A stretch of DNA of 34,125 nucleotides from IMG/VR virus record IMGVR_UViG_3300012923_000010, positions 1-34,125 of that record, one strand, 5' to 3'. The position numbers were made by a program, and so were the translations under genes. The notes under the pieces are model-generated. The model did not search any database and had not been told where the DNA came from. It worked only from the letters and a program-made list of their open reading frames with translations. Shown here one piece after another: positions 21,995 to 26,750 of the stretch (its first letter is position 1; each line of letters opens with the position of its first letter). Source of the DNA: a virus.

Positions 21995-22468
21995 CTACGC
22001 CGCCTCCCCTCTCACCTGAGGCACGATGGCGAGGAGGGTCTCGCCGTACGCCGGCCTCTCGTTTACGAGGGCCTGGACCTTACGACAGGCGACGAGGACC
22101 GTGGTGTGGTCGGCCCTGCCGATCGCCCAGCCGATGAGCGCGTAGGAGAGGCCGACGATCACGCGAATCAGCCAGCAGGCTTCGTGTCGGGCTCGAGTGA
22201 CGCGACGGTCGCGCGACGGGCTCTTGAGCTCCGCCACTGGAACGTCGCGGAGGCTCGCCACTGCGCCGATGATGGCCTCGACGCGCGGGTCTTCGTCGGG
22301 CGTCCAATGGTTCCGGCGGATGGAGCGGGGACCGACGCGAAACGTCGTCCCACGCTCCGCGCACGCCTCTACCTCGCGAGCCACGGCATCGACGGCGGAC
22401 GCGATATCACGCGTCTCAGCGAAACGGAGTTGGAAAACCTCGACCAGGCGGGAGCGGTCGACGCTCAT
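21995..22468 (-). CDS. Stand-alone DnaA domain IV-like DNA-binding protein
   Basis: A 157-residue protein starting at ATG 22468 (ATGA overlap). Residues about 62-135 match the DnaA C-terminal origin-binding domain: SPSRDRRVTRARHEACWLIR (83-102), GLSYALIGWAIG (106-117) and RADHTTVLVACRKVQAL (118-134), the latter the DnaA signature around DHTTVL. The AAA+ ATPase domain is absent. The N-terminal 60 residues are unrelated and helical. It may bind DnaA-box-like sites such as those at 23719-23739, to start phage replication or to compete with host DnaA. Confidence 0.8.
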   Translation of the reverse strand: MSVDRSRLVEVFQLRFAETRDIASAVDAVAREVEACAERGTTFRVGPRSIRRNHWTPDEDPRVEAIIGAVASLRDVPVAELKSPSRDRRVTRARHEACWLIRVIVGLSYALIGWAIGRADHTTVLVACRKVQALVNERPAYGETLLAIVPQVRGEAA

Positions 22469-22638
22469 GGTTTCTCACCTAGGGTGCGGAACTTGCGGAT
22501 CAGGCTGTCGATTTCACCCAGGGGACCCACGGCGTGACGCACGGCGGAGTCGCCAGACATAGACAACGGTCCCCGTGGAACCGGCTGCGCCCTAACCAGC
22601 GCCTTCTCGATCTCATCGATGCACTCGGCGGCGGTCAC
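22465..22638 (-). CDS. Small hypothetical protein, 57 residues
   Basis: Starts at GTG 22638 (GTGA overlap with the upstream gene) and ends in an ATGA overlap with the DnaA-like gene. It reads TAAECIDEIEKALVRAQPVP, then SGDSAVRHAVGPLGEIDSLI and KFRTLGEKP. Two helices are likely. No family was recognised; the coupled overlaps support it. Confidence 0.55.
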   Translation of the reverse strand: MTAAECIDEIEKALVRAQPVPRGPLSMSGDSAVRHAVGPLGEIDSLIRKFRTLGEKP

Positions 22639-22967
22639 TGCGCAAGGCTCCGCATTTCAAAAAGTCCCTTCAAGTCCGGATAGTTGTCCTCAATGAGCCG
22701 CGCCATTCTCGAGGTGTATGAGTTGTTGAGCAGCCACGGTTCTCGCTTACCGGTGGAGCGCCTGACGAGGTGACGGAAGCGCGCCACCTCAAACAGCATC
22801 TTCATCCCGATCCGATTCTCCCCGGCGTCGCGTAGTTCCCGGGCCATGGTGACGAGCAGTTTGATGACGTCGGGCCTCTCGGCGCAGAAGTAGGAGAATC
22901 GTTCGTCCAGGGTCTTCGCCCGCGGAGGGTGGCTGTAATCGGCGATCTCGACCTGGGCCGCGCTCAC
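22635..22967 (-). CDS. Conserved phage early protein
   Basis: A 110-residue protein starting at GTG 22967 (GTGA overlap). It contains LDERFSYFCAERPDVIKLL, GENRIGMKMLFEVARFR and LLNNSYTSRMARLIEDNYPDLKGLFEMR. The NNSYTSRMAR...P.L..LFE.R pattern recurs in small phage early proteins of unknown role that stand near replication or recombination genes. It is helical and has no catalytic signature. Confidence 0.65.
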   Translation of the reverse strand: MSAAQVEIADYSHPPRAKTLDERFSYFCAERPDVIKLLVTMARELRDAGENRIGMKMLFEVARFRHLVRRSTGKREPWLLNNSYTSRMARLIEDNYPDLKGLFEMRSLAQ

Positions 22968-23371
22968 GTCGTGAGCTCCGCCAGTTCGGCGGGAGCGGCG
23001 GCGCGGGTTCGGGCGATGACCGCGTCGCACCATACGCGCCTCTCTTCGCGAGTCCAGCCCTTGAAAACGCCGCAGTGCTGATCCAAGTCGATATGAAGAC
23101 CCAGACAGAGCGCGCCTGTCTCATTGTCGGGGCACTTCAATTTCATACCAGGCTTCACGCCTAGGTGGGCGACCTGAACGGGACCCATGCAGAAATGCTC
23201 GCGCCAGCCGCGCCCCGGCGACTCGATGCCGAATTCTCCCGCGCAGGACATCGAGGCCACATGCGCCAGATAGGGGCGAAACACCACCCGCTCAGCGATT
23301 CGCTTCGCGGGCTTCCGCTTCATGTAGCGGCGACGCATTGGCTCACCCGCAGTCAGCGGCGTGTAGCGCAT
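22964..23371 (-). CDS. HNH/DUF968-like putative nuclease
   Basis: A 135-residue protein; start ATG 23371 (MRYTPLTAGEPMRRRYM; a later Met is possible because the ribosome-binding site is weak). The basic N-terminus is followed by FRPYLAHVASMSC, then HFCMGPVQVAHLGVK and CLGLHIDLDQHCGVFKGWTREE. The order C...C...AH...CLGLH...H...GW matches the layout of DUF968/HNH-type phage nucleases, where the pattern is usually C..C...AHH...CxxxH..LH. Here the second His of the AHH is replaced by Leu, so activity is uncertain. Confidence 0.6.
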   Translation of the reverse strand: MRYTPLTAGEPMRRRYMKRKPAKRIAERVVFRPYLAHVASMSCAGEFGIESPGRGWREHFCMGPVQVAHLGVKPGMKLKCPDNETGALCLGLHIDLDQHCGVFKGWTREERRVWCDAVIARTRAAAPAELAELTT

Positions 23372-23388
23372 GAGGTAGCCGCCCCGCC

Positions 23389-23481
23389 TCACCGCGACCC
23401 CGCAGAGGCCAGGGCAACGACGGCCAGGATGCAGCCGACCACAATCACGACCTCGCGCCAGAAGACCTCGCGCTCGCTCAT
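23389..23481 (-). CDS. 30-residue membrane protein
   Basis: Starts at ATG 23481 with GGAG 7 nt upstream. A charged N-terminus (MSEREVFWRE) precedes one membrane helix (VVIVVGCILAVVALASAG). It is the first gene after the structured leader RNA at 23495-23619, so its translation is likely to be influenced by that structure. Single-span mini-proteins of this kind in phages can act as inner-membrane regulators. The function is unknown. Confidence 0.6.
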   Translation of the reverse strand: MSEREVFWREVVIVVGCILAVVALASAGSR

Positions 23482-23494
23482 GCCAGCACTCCAA

Positions 23495-23619
23495 GACGCA
23501 AAAATCCCCGAGGAACCGCTCCGAATCCGCTTGACGCCCTGATTTGCGAGATCGGGACTAGAAACGGAGACGGCTCCTCGGAGATTTTTGCGCCTAAGCA
23601 TCATGTTCCGATCTCGCAA
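23495..23619 (-). ncRNA. Structured leader RNA with two interleaved inverted repeats
   Basis: Arms 23571-23594 and 23495-23518 form a 24-bp helix in the minus-strand RNA with no mismatch, only three G-U pairs. On the plus strand those three positions would be A-C mismatches. A second perfect 12-bp pair joins 23608-23619 and 23544-23555. The arms alternate (second, first, second, first), giving a pseudoknot-type or mutually exclusive arrangement. The structure ends 3 nt before the Shine-Dalgarno site of the 30-residue gene and starts where a transcript from the promoter at 23626-23654 would begin. The interval 23482-23745 holds no gene I can support. Confidence 0.6.
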
Positions 23620-23625
23620 GCAGCA

Positions 23626-23654
23626 CACTTACGATTGCGGGACTTACCCGTCAA
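23626..23654 (-). promoter_or_regulatory. Candidate promoter for the replication gene block
   Basis: Minus strand: -35 TTGACG (23654-23649), 17-nt spacer, -10-like TAAGTG (23631-23626). The -35 is close to sigma-70 consensus, the -10 poor. A start 6-7 nt downstream would coincide with the first base of the leader RNA. The direct repeat TTACCCG (23644-23650, and again about 15 nt further) overlaps it and could be an operator. Confidence 0.4.
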
Positions 23655-23718
23655 GAAATTACCCGACAGCGATCGAAAATAGCGCGGGTGAAGACGCACG
23701 CACGCTTACATGACCCGC

Positions 23719-23739
23719 TGTTGATAACTCTGTGGAGAA
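23719..23739 (-). other. Pair of DnaA-box-like 9-mers (candidate origin element)
   Basis: Minus strand TTCTCCACA (23739-23731) and TTATCAACA (23727-23719), three bases apart. Each differs by one base from the DnaA box TTATNCACA. They lie in the only long intergenic stretch of the window, and the phage encodes a DnaA domain IV protein at 21995-22468. Confidence 0.35.
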
Positions 23740-23745
23740 AAGTTC

Positions 23746-23949
23746 TCAGCCGGCCGGCGTGGGCTCGTACTCCAGCCGCCCGCCGCGTCCCAAGTGGATC
23801 GCCCGCCAGCATGGCTTACAGGCTCCAGAGACGTCGAGCGGCGGCGGGTCTCCGCAGTGCGCGCACCTTGGCTCGTTCACCCAGTCCACCGTCTCGGTCT
23901 TCCCTTGGGTGATGGTGGGGATGGGGGCGGGCTGGAACTTCGGCGTCAC
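23746..23949 (-). CDS. Small zinc-ribbon protein, 67 residues
   Basis: Starts at GTG 23949 (GTGA overlap). After a Pro/Thr-rich N-terminus (FQPAPIPTITQGKTETVDWV) it has RCAHCGDPPPL and GACKPCWRAIHLG, a CxxC...CxxC zinc ribbon. It is the last gene before the intergenic region. The function is unknown; zinc ribbons of this type often mediate nucleic-acid or protein contacts. Confidence 0.65.
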   Translation of the reverse strand: MTPKFQPAPIPTITQGKTETVDWVNEPRCAHCGDPPPLDVSGACKPCWRAIHLGRGGRLEYEPTPAG

Positions 23950-24197
23950 AGTTTTACTTTCCGCGCCCGCTTCGCCTCTCGCTTCGTGTCGGCCATGGCC
24001 TTCATGAACAAGCGCCTGGCGCCCTGGTTGCGCCGCTTCGTCTCGCGCTTCTGCGCCCACTCGAGCAAACCACCGACGTCCTCAAGTTCGCCCGTCTTGA
24101 CGGTGGCCACCCACATCCCGCGCTCATAGAGGGCATACGTCCCGGGTTCCTGCTCCCCGCTGTCGTCCTCGAGGAGCCGCCAGGCACCGCGTCTCAC
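23946..24197 (-). CDS. Hypothetical basic protein, 83 residues
   Basis: Starts at GTG 24197 (GTGA overlap). The first half is beta-like (GTYALYERGMWVATVKTGEL), the second a very basic helix (RETKRRNQGARRLFMKAMAD, then TKREAKRARKVKL). The tail could bind nucleic acid. No family was recognised. Confidence 0.6.
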   Translation of the reverse strand: MRRGAWRLLEDDSGEQEPGTYALYERGMWVATVKTGELEDVGGLLEWAQKRETKRRNQGARRLFMKAMADTKREAKRARKVKL

Positions 24198-24424
24198 TTG
24201 CGCTCCTGTGTCTCGACCCGGCAGCGGTTGCCATCGAGGTGCTTTCCTGTGGCGTACCACGTGGTGACAGCGGCCCAAAATGGATGCGCCTCCGGTAGCG
24301 CGCGACCTAGTCCCGTCTTCGTCACCGGCATCGGCCCGCAGTAAACGTGGTCCTCGAAAAGCACCTCGCCGCGCGACGTGAAGATCGAAAGTGAGGGACC
24401 GCCGATGAGCAAGCAACCCGTCAC
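24194..24424 (-). CDS. Hypothetical early protein, 76 residues
   Basis: Starts at GTG 24424 with CGGGAG 6 nt upstream, overlapping the stop of a 12-codon mini-ORF (GTGA). It has TGCLLIGGPSLSIFTSRGEV, then GPMPVTKTGLGRALPEAHPFW and TTWYATGKHLDGNRCRVE. The PFW...WYxxGKxxxGxxC pattern recurs in small phage proteins I have seen without assigned function. Confidence 0.6.
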   Translation of the reverse strand: MTGCLLIGGPSLSIFTSRGEVLFEDHVYCGPMPVTKTGLGRALPEAHPFWAAVTTWYATGKHLDGNRCRVETQERK

Positions 24425-24459
24425 GCGCTCTCCCGTATGCAGTGGAGGCCGGCCCTCAT
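24421..24459 (-). CDS. 12-codon mini-ORF (possible coupling leader)
   Basis: Reads MRAGLHCIRESA. Its ATG overlaps the upstream stop (ATGA) and its TGA overlaps the next GTG (GTGA). It contains the Shine-Dalgarno of the next gene. It may only serve to carry ribosomes from one gene to the next. The peptide is probably not functional. Confidence 0.3.
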   Translation of the reverse strand: MRAGLHCIRESA

Positions 24460-24674
24460 CGGCGAGCCTTGGCGGCAAGCTCACGCAGGAGAGCATCAAC
24501 CCCGCGCGTTGTGTTCCCCGCGAAGCAGGCGAGCGTGTCGCACTCGTCTTCGCCTCCGCGAAGTGCGTCGCCCATGACGCCGAGGACGTCGATGTCGGCG
24601 CGAAGCTGCGCCAGCGTCGCCGTCACCTTCGCGTGGAGCCGCTCGAACTTCTCTCGGTCGTGAGATTTGGCCAT
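24456..24674 (-). CDS. Hypothetical helical protein, 72 residues
   Basis: Starts at ATG 24674 (TAATG overlap). It is mostly helix (FERLHAKVTATLAQLRADID, then VLGVMGDALRG), with an acidic Cys-containing loop GEDECDTLACF and a basic C-terminus (LLRELAAKARR). Coiled-coil-like heptads suggest oligomerisation. Function unknown. Confidence 0.6.
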   Translation of the reverse strand: MAKSHDREKFERLHAKVTATLAQLRADIDVLGVMGDALRGGEDECDTLACFAGNTTRGVDALLRELAAKARR

Positions 24675-24961
24675 TAGCCCCTCCCCTTCGTCCGGTCGTG
24701 CTCGCGGGCGTTCCACGGATTCTGCGGGCACCTGTTGCCGAAATGCTCCGTGCTCCGACAGTATCGGCAGCGGCGCGGTTCGAGCGCCGGGCCGGCGACG
24801 CGCTTGCCGGCACCGTCGATAACGATGTCCTCGCTCGTCGGGAGCAGTCGCGCGACATCCTTGCCCTGCTTGCATAACATGTACTCGGCGCCGTCTCGGA
24901 TGACGTTGAGTAGGTACTCGCCGGGTTGCGCGCGAAATTGGGTCATCGTGATTCGCGTCAT
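24674..24961 (-). CDS. Phd/YefM antitoxin-like domain fused to a CCHC zinc knuckle
   Basis: A 95-residue protein starting at ATG 24961 (TAATG overlap; MVMTRITMTQF). Residues 3-50 follow the Phd/YefM pattern: TRITMTQFRAQPGEYLLNVI, then YMLCKQGKDVARLLPT, including the 'xxGKxVARLxP' ending. Residues about 71-84 are CRYCRSTEHFGNRC, an exact C-x2-C-x4-H-x4-C zinc knuckle. No toxin gene is adjacent. The N-terminal part may bind operator DNA or neutralise a host toxin, and the knuckle could bind single-stranded nucleic acid. Both are inferred from families. Confidence 0.65.
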   Translation of the reverse strand: MTRITMTQFRAQPGEYLLNVIRDGAEYMLCKQGKDVARLLPTSEDIVIDGAGKRVAGPALEPRRCRYCRSTEHFGNRCPQNPWNAREHDRTKGRG

Positions 24962-25566
24962 TACCATCCCCTTCCTTCCTTGTGAGTACGCCATGCGATA
25001 AACTCGGGCAGCGCGAGTAACTCTCCGAGCCGTTGCTCCCATCGCGCGGCGTAGGCGCTCACCCGCTTTGGCAGATTCGGGCGTTCGAGCAGGAGAGTCA
25101 GCGCGGCATCCAGGAGCACGTCCCGTGGGTCTAGGGTGGGAGGGACGGGAGCGCCGCTGGCGTGGGCGGCCACAATCTCGGCGGCGCGCTTGGTCGGCCG
25201 GAACGCCTTGTCAGCGCCGACCGGCATCGACGTGTGTCCGCAGAAGGCGCACGACATCGCGGCGGGGGACCTTGGATCTGGCGACGGCCCGACGTAGATC
25301 ATGTGGTTCCCGCGCCCCTGTGCCGATTGGCAATCGCACTCGCGGCAGAAGCTACCAGCACCGATTCGACGGGCCTGCCATGTGGCGGCGTCGGCATCCC
25401 ACTCGCCATTCGATGGAGTGCGTTCATCGGTGGGCAACGTTTCGTAGGCGTGAAAGCACGGGCGACACCACAGGCTCGTCGCTCCCGCTTCCGTCGGCCT
25501 CTCCCCACACCGAAGGCACACACTCGGGGCTCCATCCTCTCGGGCGGCGGGGAGGGGGCGGGTCAT
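24961..25566 (-). CDS. Multi-zinc-ribbon protein, 201 residues
   Basis: Start taken at ATG 25566 (ATGA overlap with a 36-codon ORF); ATG 25572 is the alternative. It has CLRCGERPTEAG with LWCRPCFHAYE (first ribbon), SFCRECDCQSAQ, and SCAFCGHTSMPVG (further Cys pairs). The helical C-terminal half has LDPRDVLLDAALTLLLERPN and WEQRLGELLALPEFIAW. Eight or more Cys in CxxC pairs suggest two zinc sites. Function unknown. Confidence 0.65.
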   Translation of the reverse strand: MTRPLPAAREDGAPSVCLRCGERPTEAGATSLWCRPCFHAYETLPTDERTPSNGEWDADAATWQARRIGAGSFCRECDCQSAQGRGNHMIYVGPSPDPRSPAAMSCAFCGHTSMPVGADKAFRPTKRAAEIVAAHASGAPVPPTLDPRDVLLDAALTLLLERPNLPKRVSAYAARWEQRLGELLALPEFIAWRTHKEGRGW

Positions 25567-25673
25567 GGCCATTTCATCCCTCGCGACAGGCGAAGGTCGG
25601 CGAAGCGTGCCGACGCACTCCATGACACGCGCCAATGCCGCATGAACCACAATCGAACGAGCAAGCGCCTCAT
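25563..25673 (-). CDS. Basic 36-residue peptide
   Basis: Starts at ATG 25673 and ends at TGA 25563-25565, each in an ATGA overlap with its neighbour. The sequence is Arg/Trp-rich (MRRLLVRLWFMRHWRVSWSA, then RFADLRLSRGMKWP). The overlap at both ends is the main support. The composition is unusual and it may be only a coupling ORF. Confidence 0.4.
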   Translation of the reverse strand: MRRLLVRLWFMRHWRVSWSASARFADLRLSRGMKWP

Positions 25674-25954
25674 CTCCCTGCCCCCGTGCGCTCTCGTTCG
25701 ATAGCAGCGATGATTCGCCCGCGCACAACACAACAGGCGCCGTGGTCGCAAGTCTCGTGGTTGGCCATCGCGACGGGTGGCCCCTTTGCCAACTCCCCCG
25801 CCATCCTAAGCCCCTCATCACGTCCCTCGGTACGGCCAGCCTCCAGCACGCGCTGAAACTCGCGCACGAGATTCTCACGCCACTCGGCGGCGCTCCCCAG
25901 AAATCCCGTCTCGGCGAACTTCAGCGCCTCGGCTCTCGCGTCGAAGGTGCTCAC
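25670..25954 (-). CDS. Hypothetical early protein, 94 residues
   Basis: Start GTG 25954, with GGAGG 4 nt upstream, overlapping the stop of the 34-residue Cys-rich gene (GTGA). An upstream ATG (25975) has weaker support. It reads STFDARAEALKFAETGFLGS, then ENLVREFQRVLEAGRTEG, then a Cys/His segment NHETCDHGACCVVRGRI and a helix IIAAIERER. The Cys cluster may bind metal. Function unknown. Confidence 0.6.
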   Translation of the reverse strand: MSTFDARAEALKFAETGFLGSAAEWRENLVREFQRVLEAGRTEGRDEGLRMAGELAKGPPVAMANHETCDHGACCVVRGRIIAAIERERTGAGR

Positions 25955-26055
25955 TTGCCCTCCGGGGTTGGGCATTGGTTCCAGCTACAACCGCAGTGGT
26001 CGGTCTTGCAACGGCGGCAATAACGCCGTCGGCAATAGCAAGCGGGGCAGTTCAT
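25951..26055 (-). CDS. 34-residue microprotein with eight cysteines
   Basis: Starts at ATG 26055 (ATGA overlap) and ends in a GTGA overlap. Cysteines fall at 3, 6, 8, 13, 16, 21, 23 and 28, with His20. It begins MNCPACYCRRRYCRRC. The spacing could support two interleaved zinc sites, and the Arg-rich core suggests nucleic-acid contact. It is too short for routine gene calling, but the coupling on both sides supports translation. Confidence 0.55.
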   Translation of the reverse strand: MNCPACYCRRRYCRRCKTDHCGCSWNQCPTPEGK

Positions 26056-26264
26056 CGCTCGGTCTCCCTTCCAGGTACCGCCGTAGGGGTGGGGCTGGCG
26101 GCTTTGAGAATCACCTGCGCGGTCGGATGCTCAGCGCACCAGTAGGCCGGTTCGATGTCCGCGCCACACACGCCGCAAACGTGCGGCCCTTCGTCGGTCG
26201 CGAATCCATGGACCGCGCACGAACCGAACATGTGCTGAATCTGGCAGTCTCGGACCAGGGCCAT
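26052..26264 (-). CDS. Small Cys/His protein, 70 residues
   Basis: Starts at ATG 26264 with AAGG about 9 nt upstream. It has CQIQHMFGSCAVHGF, then HVCGVCGADIEPAYWCAEH, giving a CxxC with further Cys/His that fits a treble-clef or zinc-ribbon fold. A Thr/Pro tail follows. Function unknown; it stands next to a Lar-like zinc protein. Confidence 0.65.
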   Translation of the reverse strand: MALVRDCQIQHMFGSCAVHGFATDEGPHVCGVCGADIEPAYWCAEHPTAQVILKAASPTPTAVPGRETER

Positions 26265-26268
26265 GGCT

Positions 26269-26499
26269 CTACCTTCCCTTCATTGAGGTGGGCTGCGCGG
26301 CTCGCGTGTTCCAGCGCTTCTTGGCGAGTGTCCAAATCTTCGGCGTGACGTCACGCCCAAGAAGGCCGCCGTACTCGACCGGTCCCTCGGCGTCACAGAC
26401 TGAGCAAGCAACCTCAACACCAGCTCCCGTCGCGTCTAGGACTAGCCTGGCGTACGGGGTATTGATGCCACCGCAGAACGGGCACGGTTTGAGCTTCAC
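26269..26499 (-). CDS. Lar-like restriction-alleviation type zinc protein
   Basis: A 76-residue protein starting at ATG 26499 (ATGA overlap). MKLKPCPFCGG at the start and VACSVCDAEGPVE in the middle, followed by a helix ending KKRWNTRAAQP, match the Lar family layout (PCPFCGG...C..C...GP...A...WN.R). Lar proteins of lambdoid prophages modulate type I restriction. Whether this one does is inferred, but two methyltransferases in the same genome make an anti-restriction role plausible. An alternative is a generic zinc ribbon. Confidence 0.75.
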   Translation of the reverse strand: MKLKPCPFCGGINTPYARLVLDATGAGVEVACSVCDAEGPVEYGGLLGRDVTPKIWTLAKKRWNTRAAQPTSMKGR

Positions 26500-26750
26500 G
26501 GCGTTGTCCCCTTGTCTGTGGTGACAGTCTCGGTTTGTTCCACCCGTGCGATATTGACCGCCGACTGAGCCGCGTCGATTCGTCGCACAAGGTCGGCGAC
26601 CAACTCGCGCGCACGCTCAAGATCCATTGCAGCGTTCCTGAGCGAGACGGAGCGGATGGCATAGGCGGCGTCCTTCGTGGCGGACGCAACGTCATGAGCC
26701 CGACTCGCGGCCTCCGTAATGCGAATCTCGGCGTCGGTCCAGGCGCTCAT
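26496..26750 (-). CDS. Helical hypothetical protein, 84 residues
   Basis: Starts at ATG 26750 (ATGA overlap). Long amphipathic helices: RITEAASRAHDVASATKDAA, then LRNAAMDLERARELVADLVR and RIDAAQSAVNIARVE, ending in a Thr-rich tail. Likely an oligomeric coiled coil. No family was recognised. Confidence 0.6.
   Translation of the reverse strand: MSAWTDAEIRITEAASRAHDVASATKDAAYAIRSVSLRNAAMDLERARELVADLVRRIDAAQSAVNIARVEQTETVTTDKGTTP

Noticed and set aside
23389-23628. 79-codon frame running through the structured leader region
   Set aside because: Only its last 30 codons have a ribosome-binding site; the rest overlaps the inverted repeats and candidate promoter region.
24256-24265. Second CACGTG palindrome (ACCACGTGGT) as a further parS copy
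   Set aside because: Only the central 10 bp are palindromic and the outer parS bases do not match; it also lies inside a coding gene.
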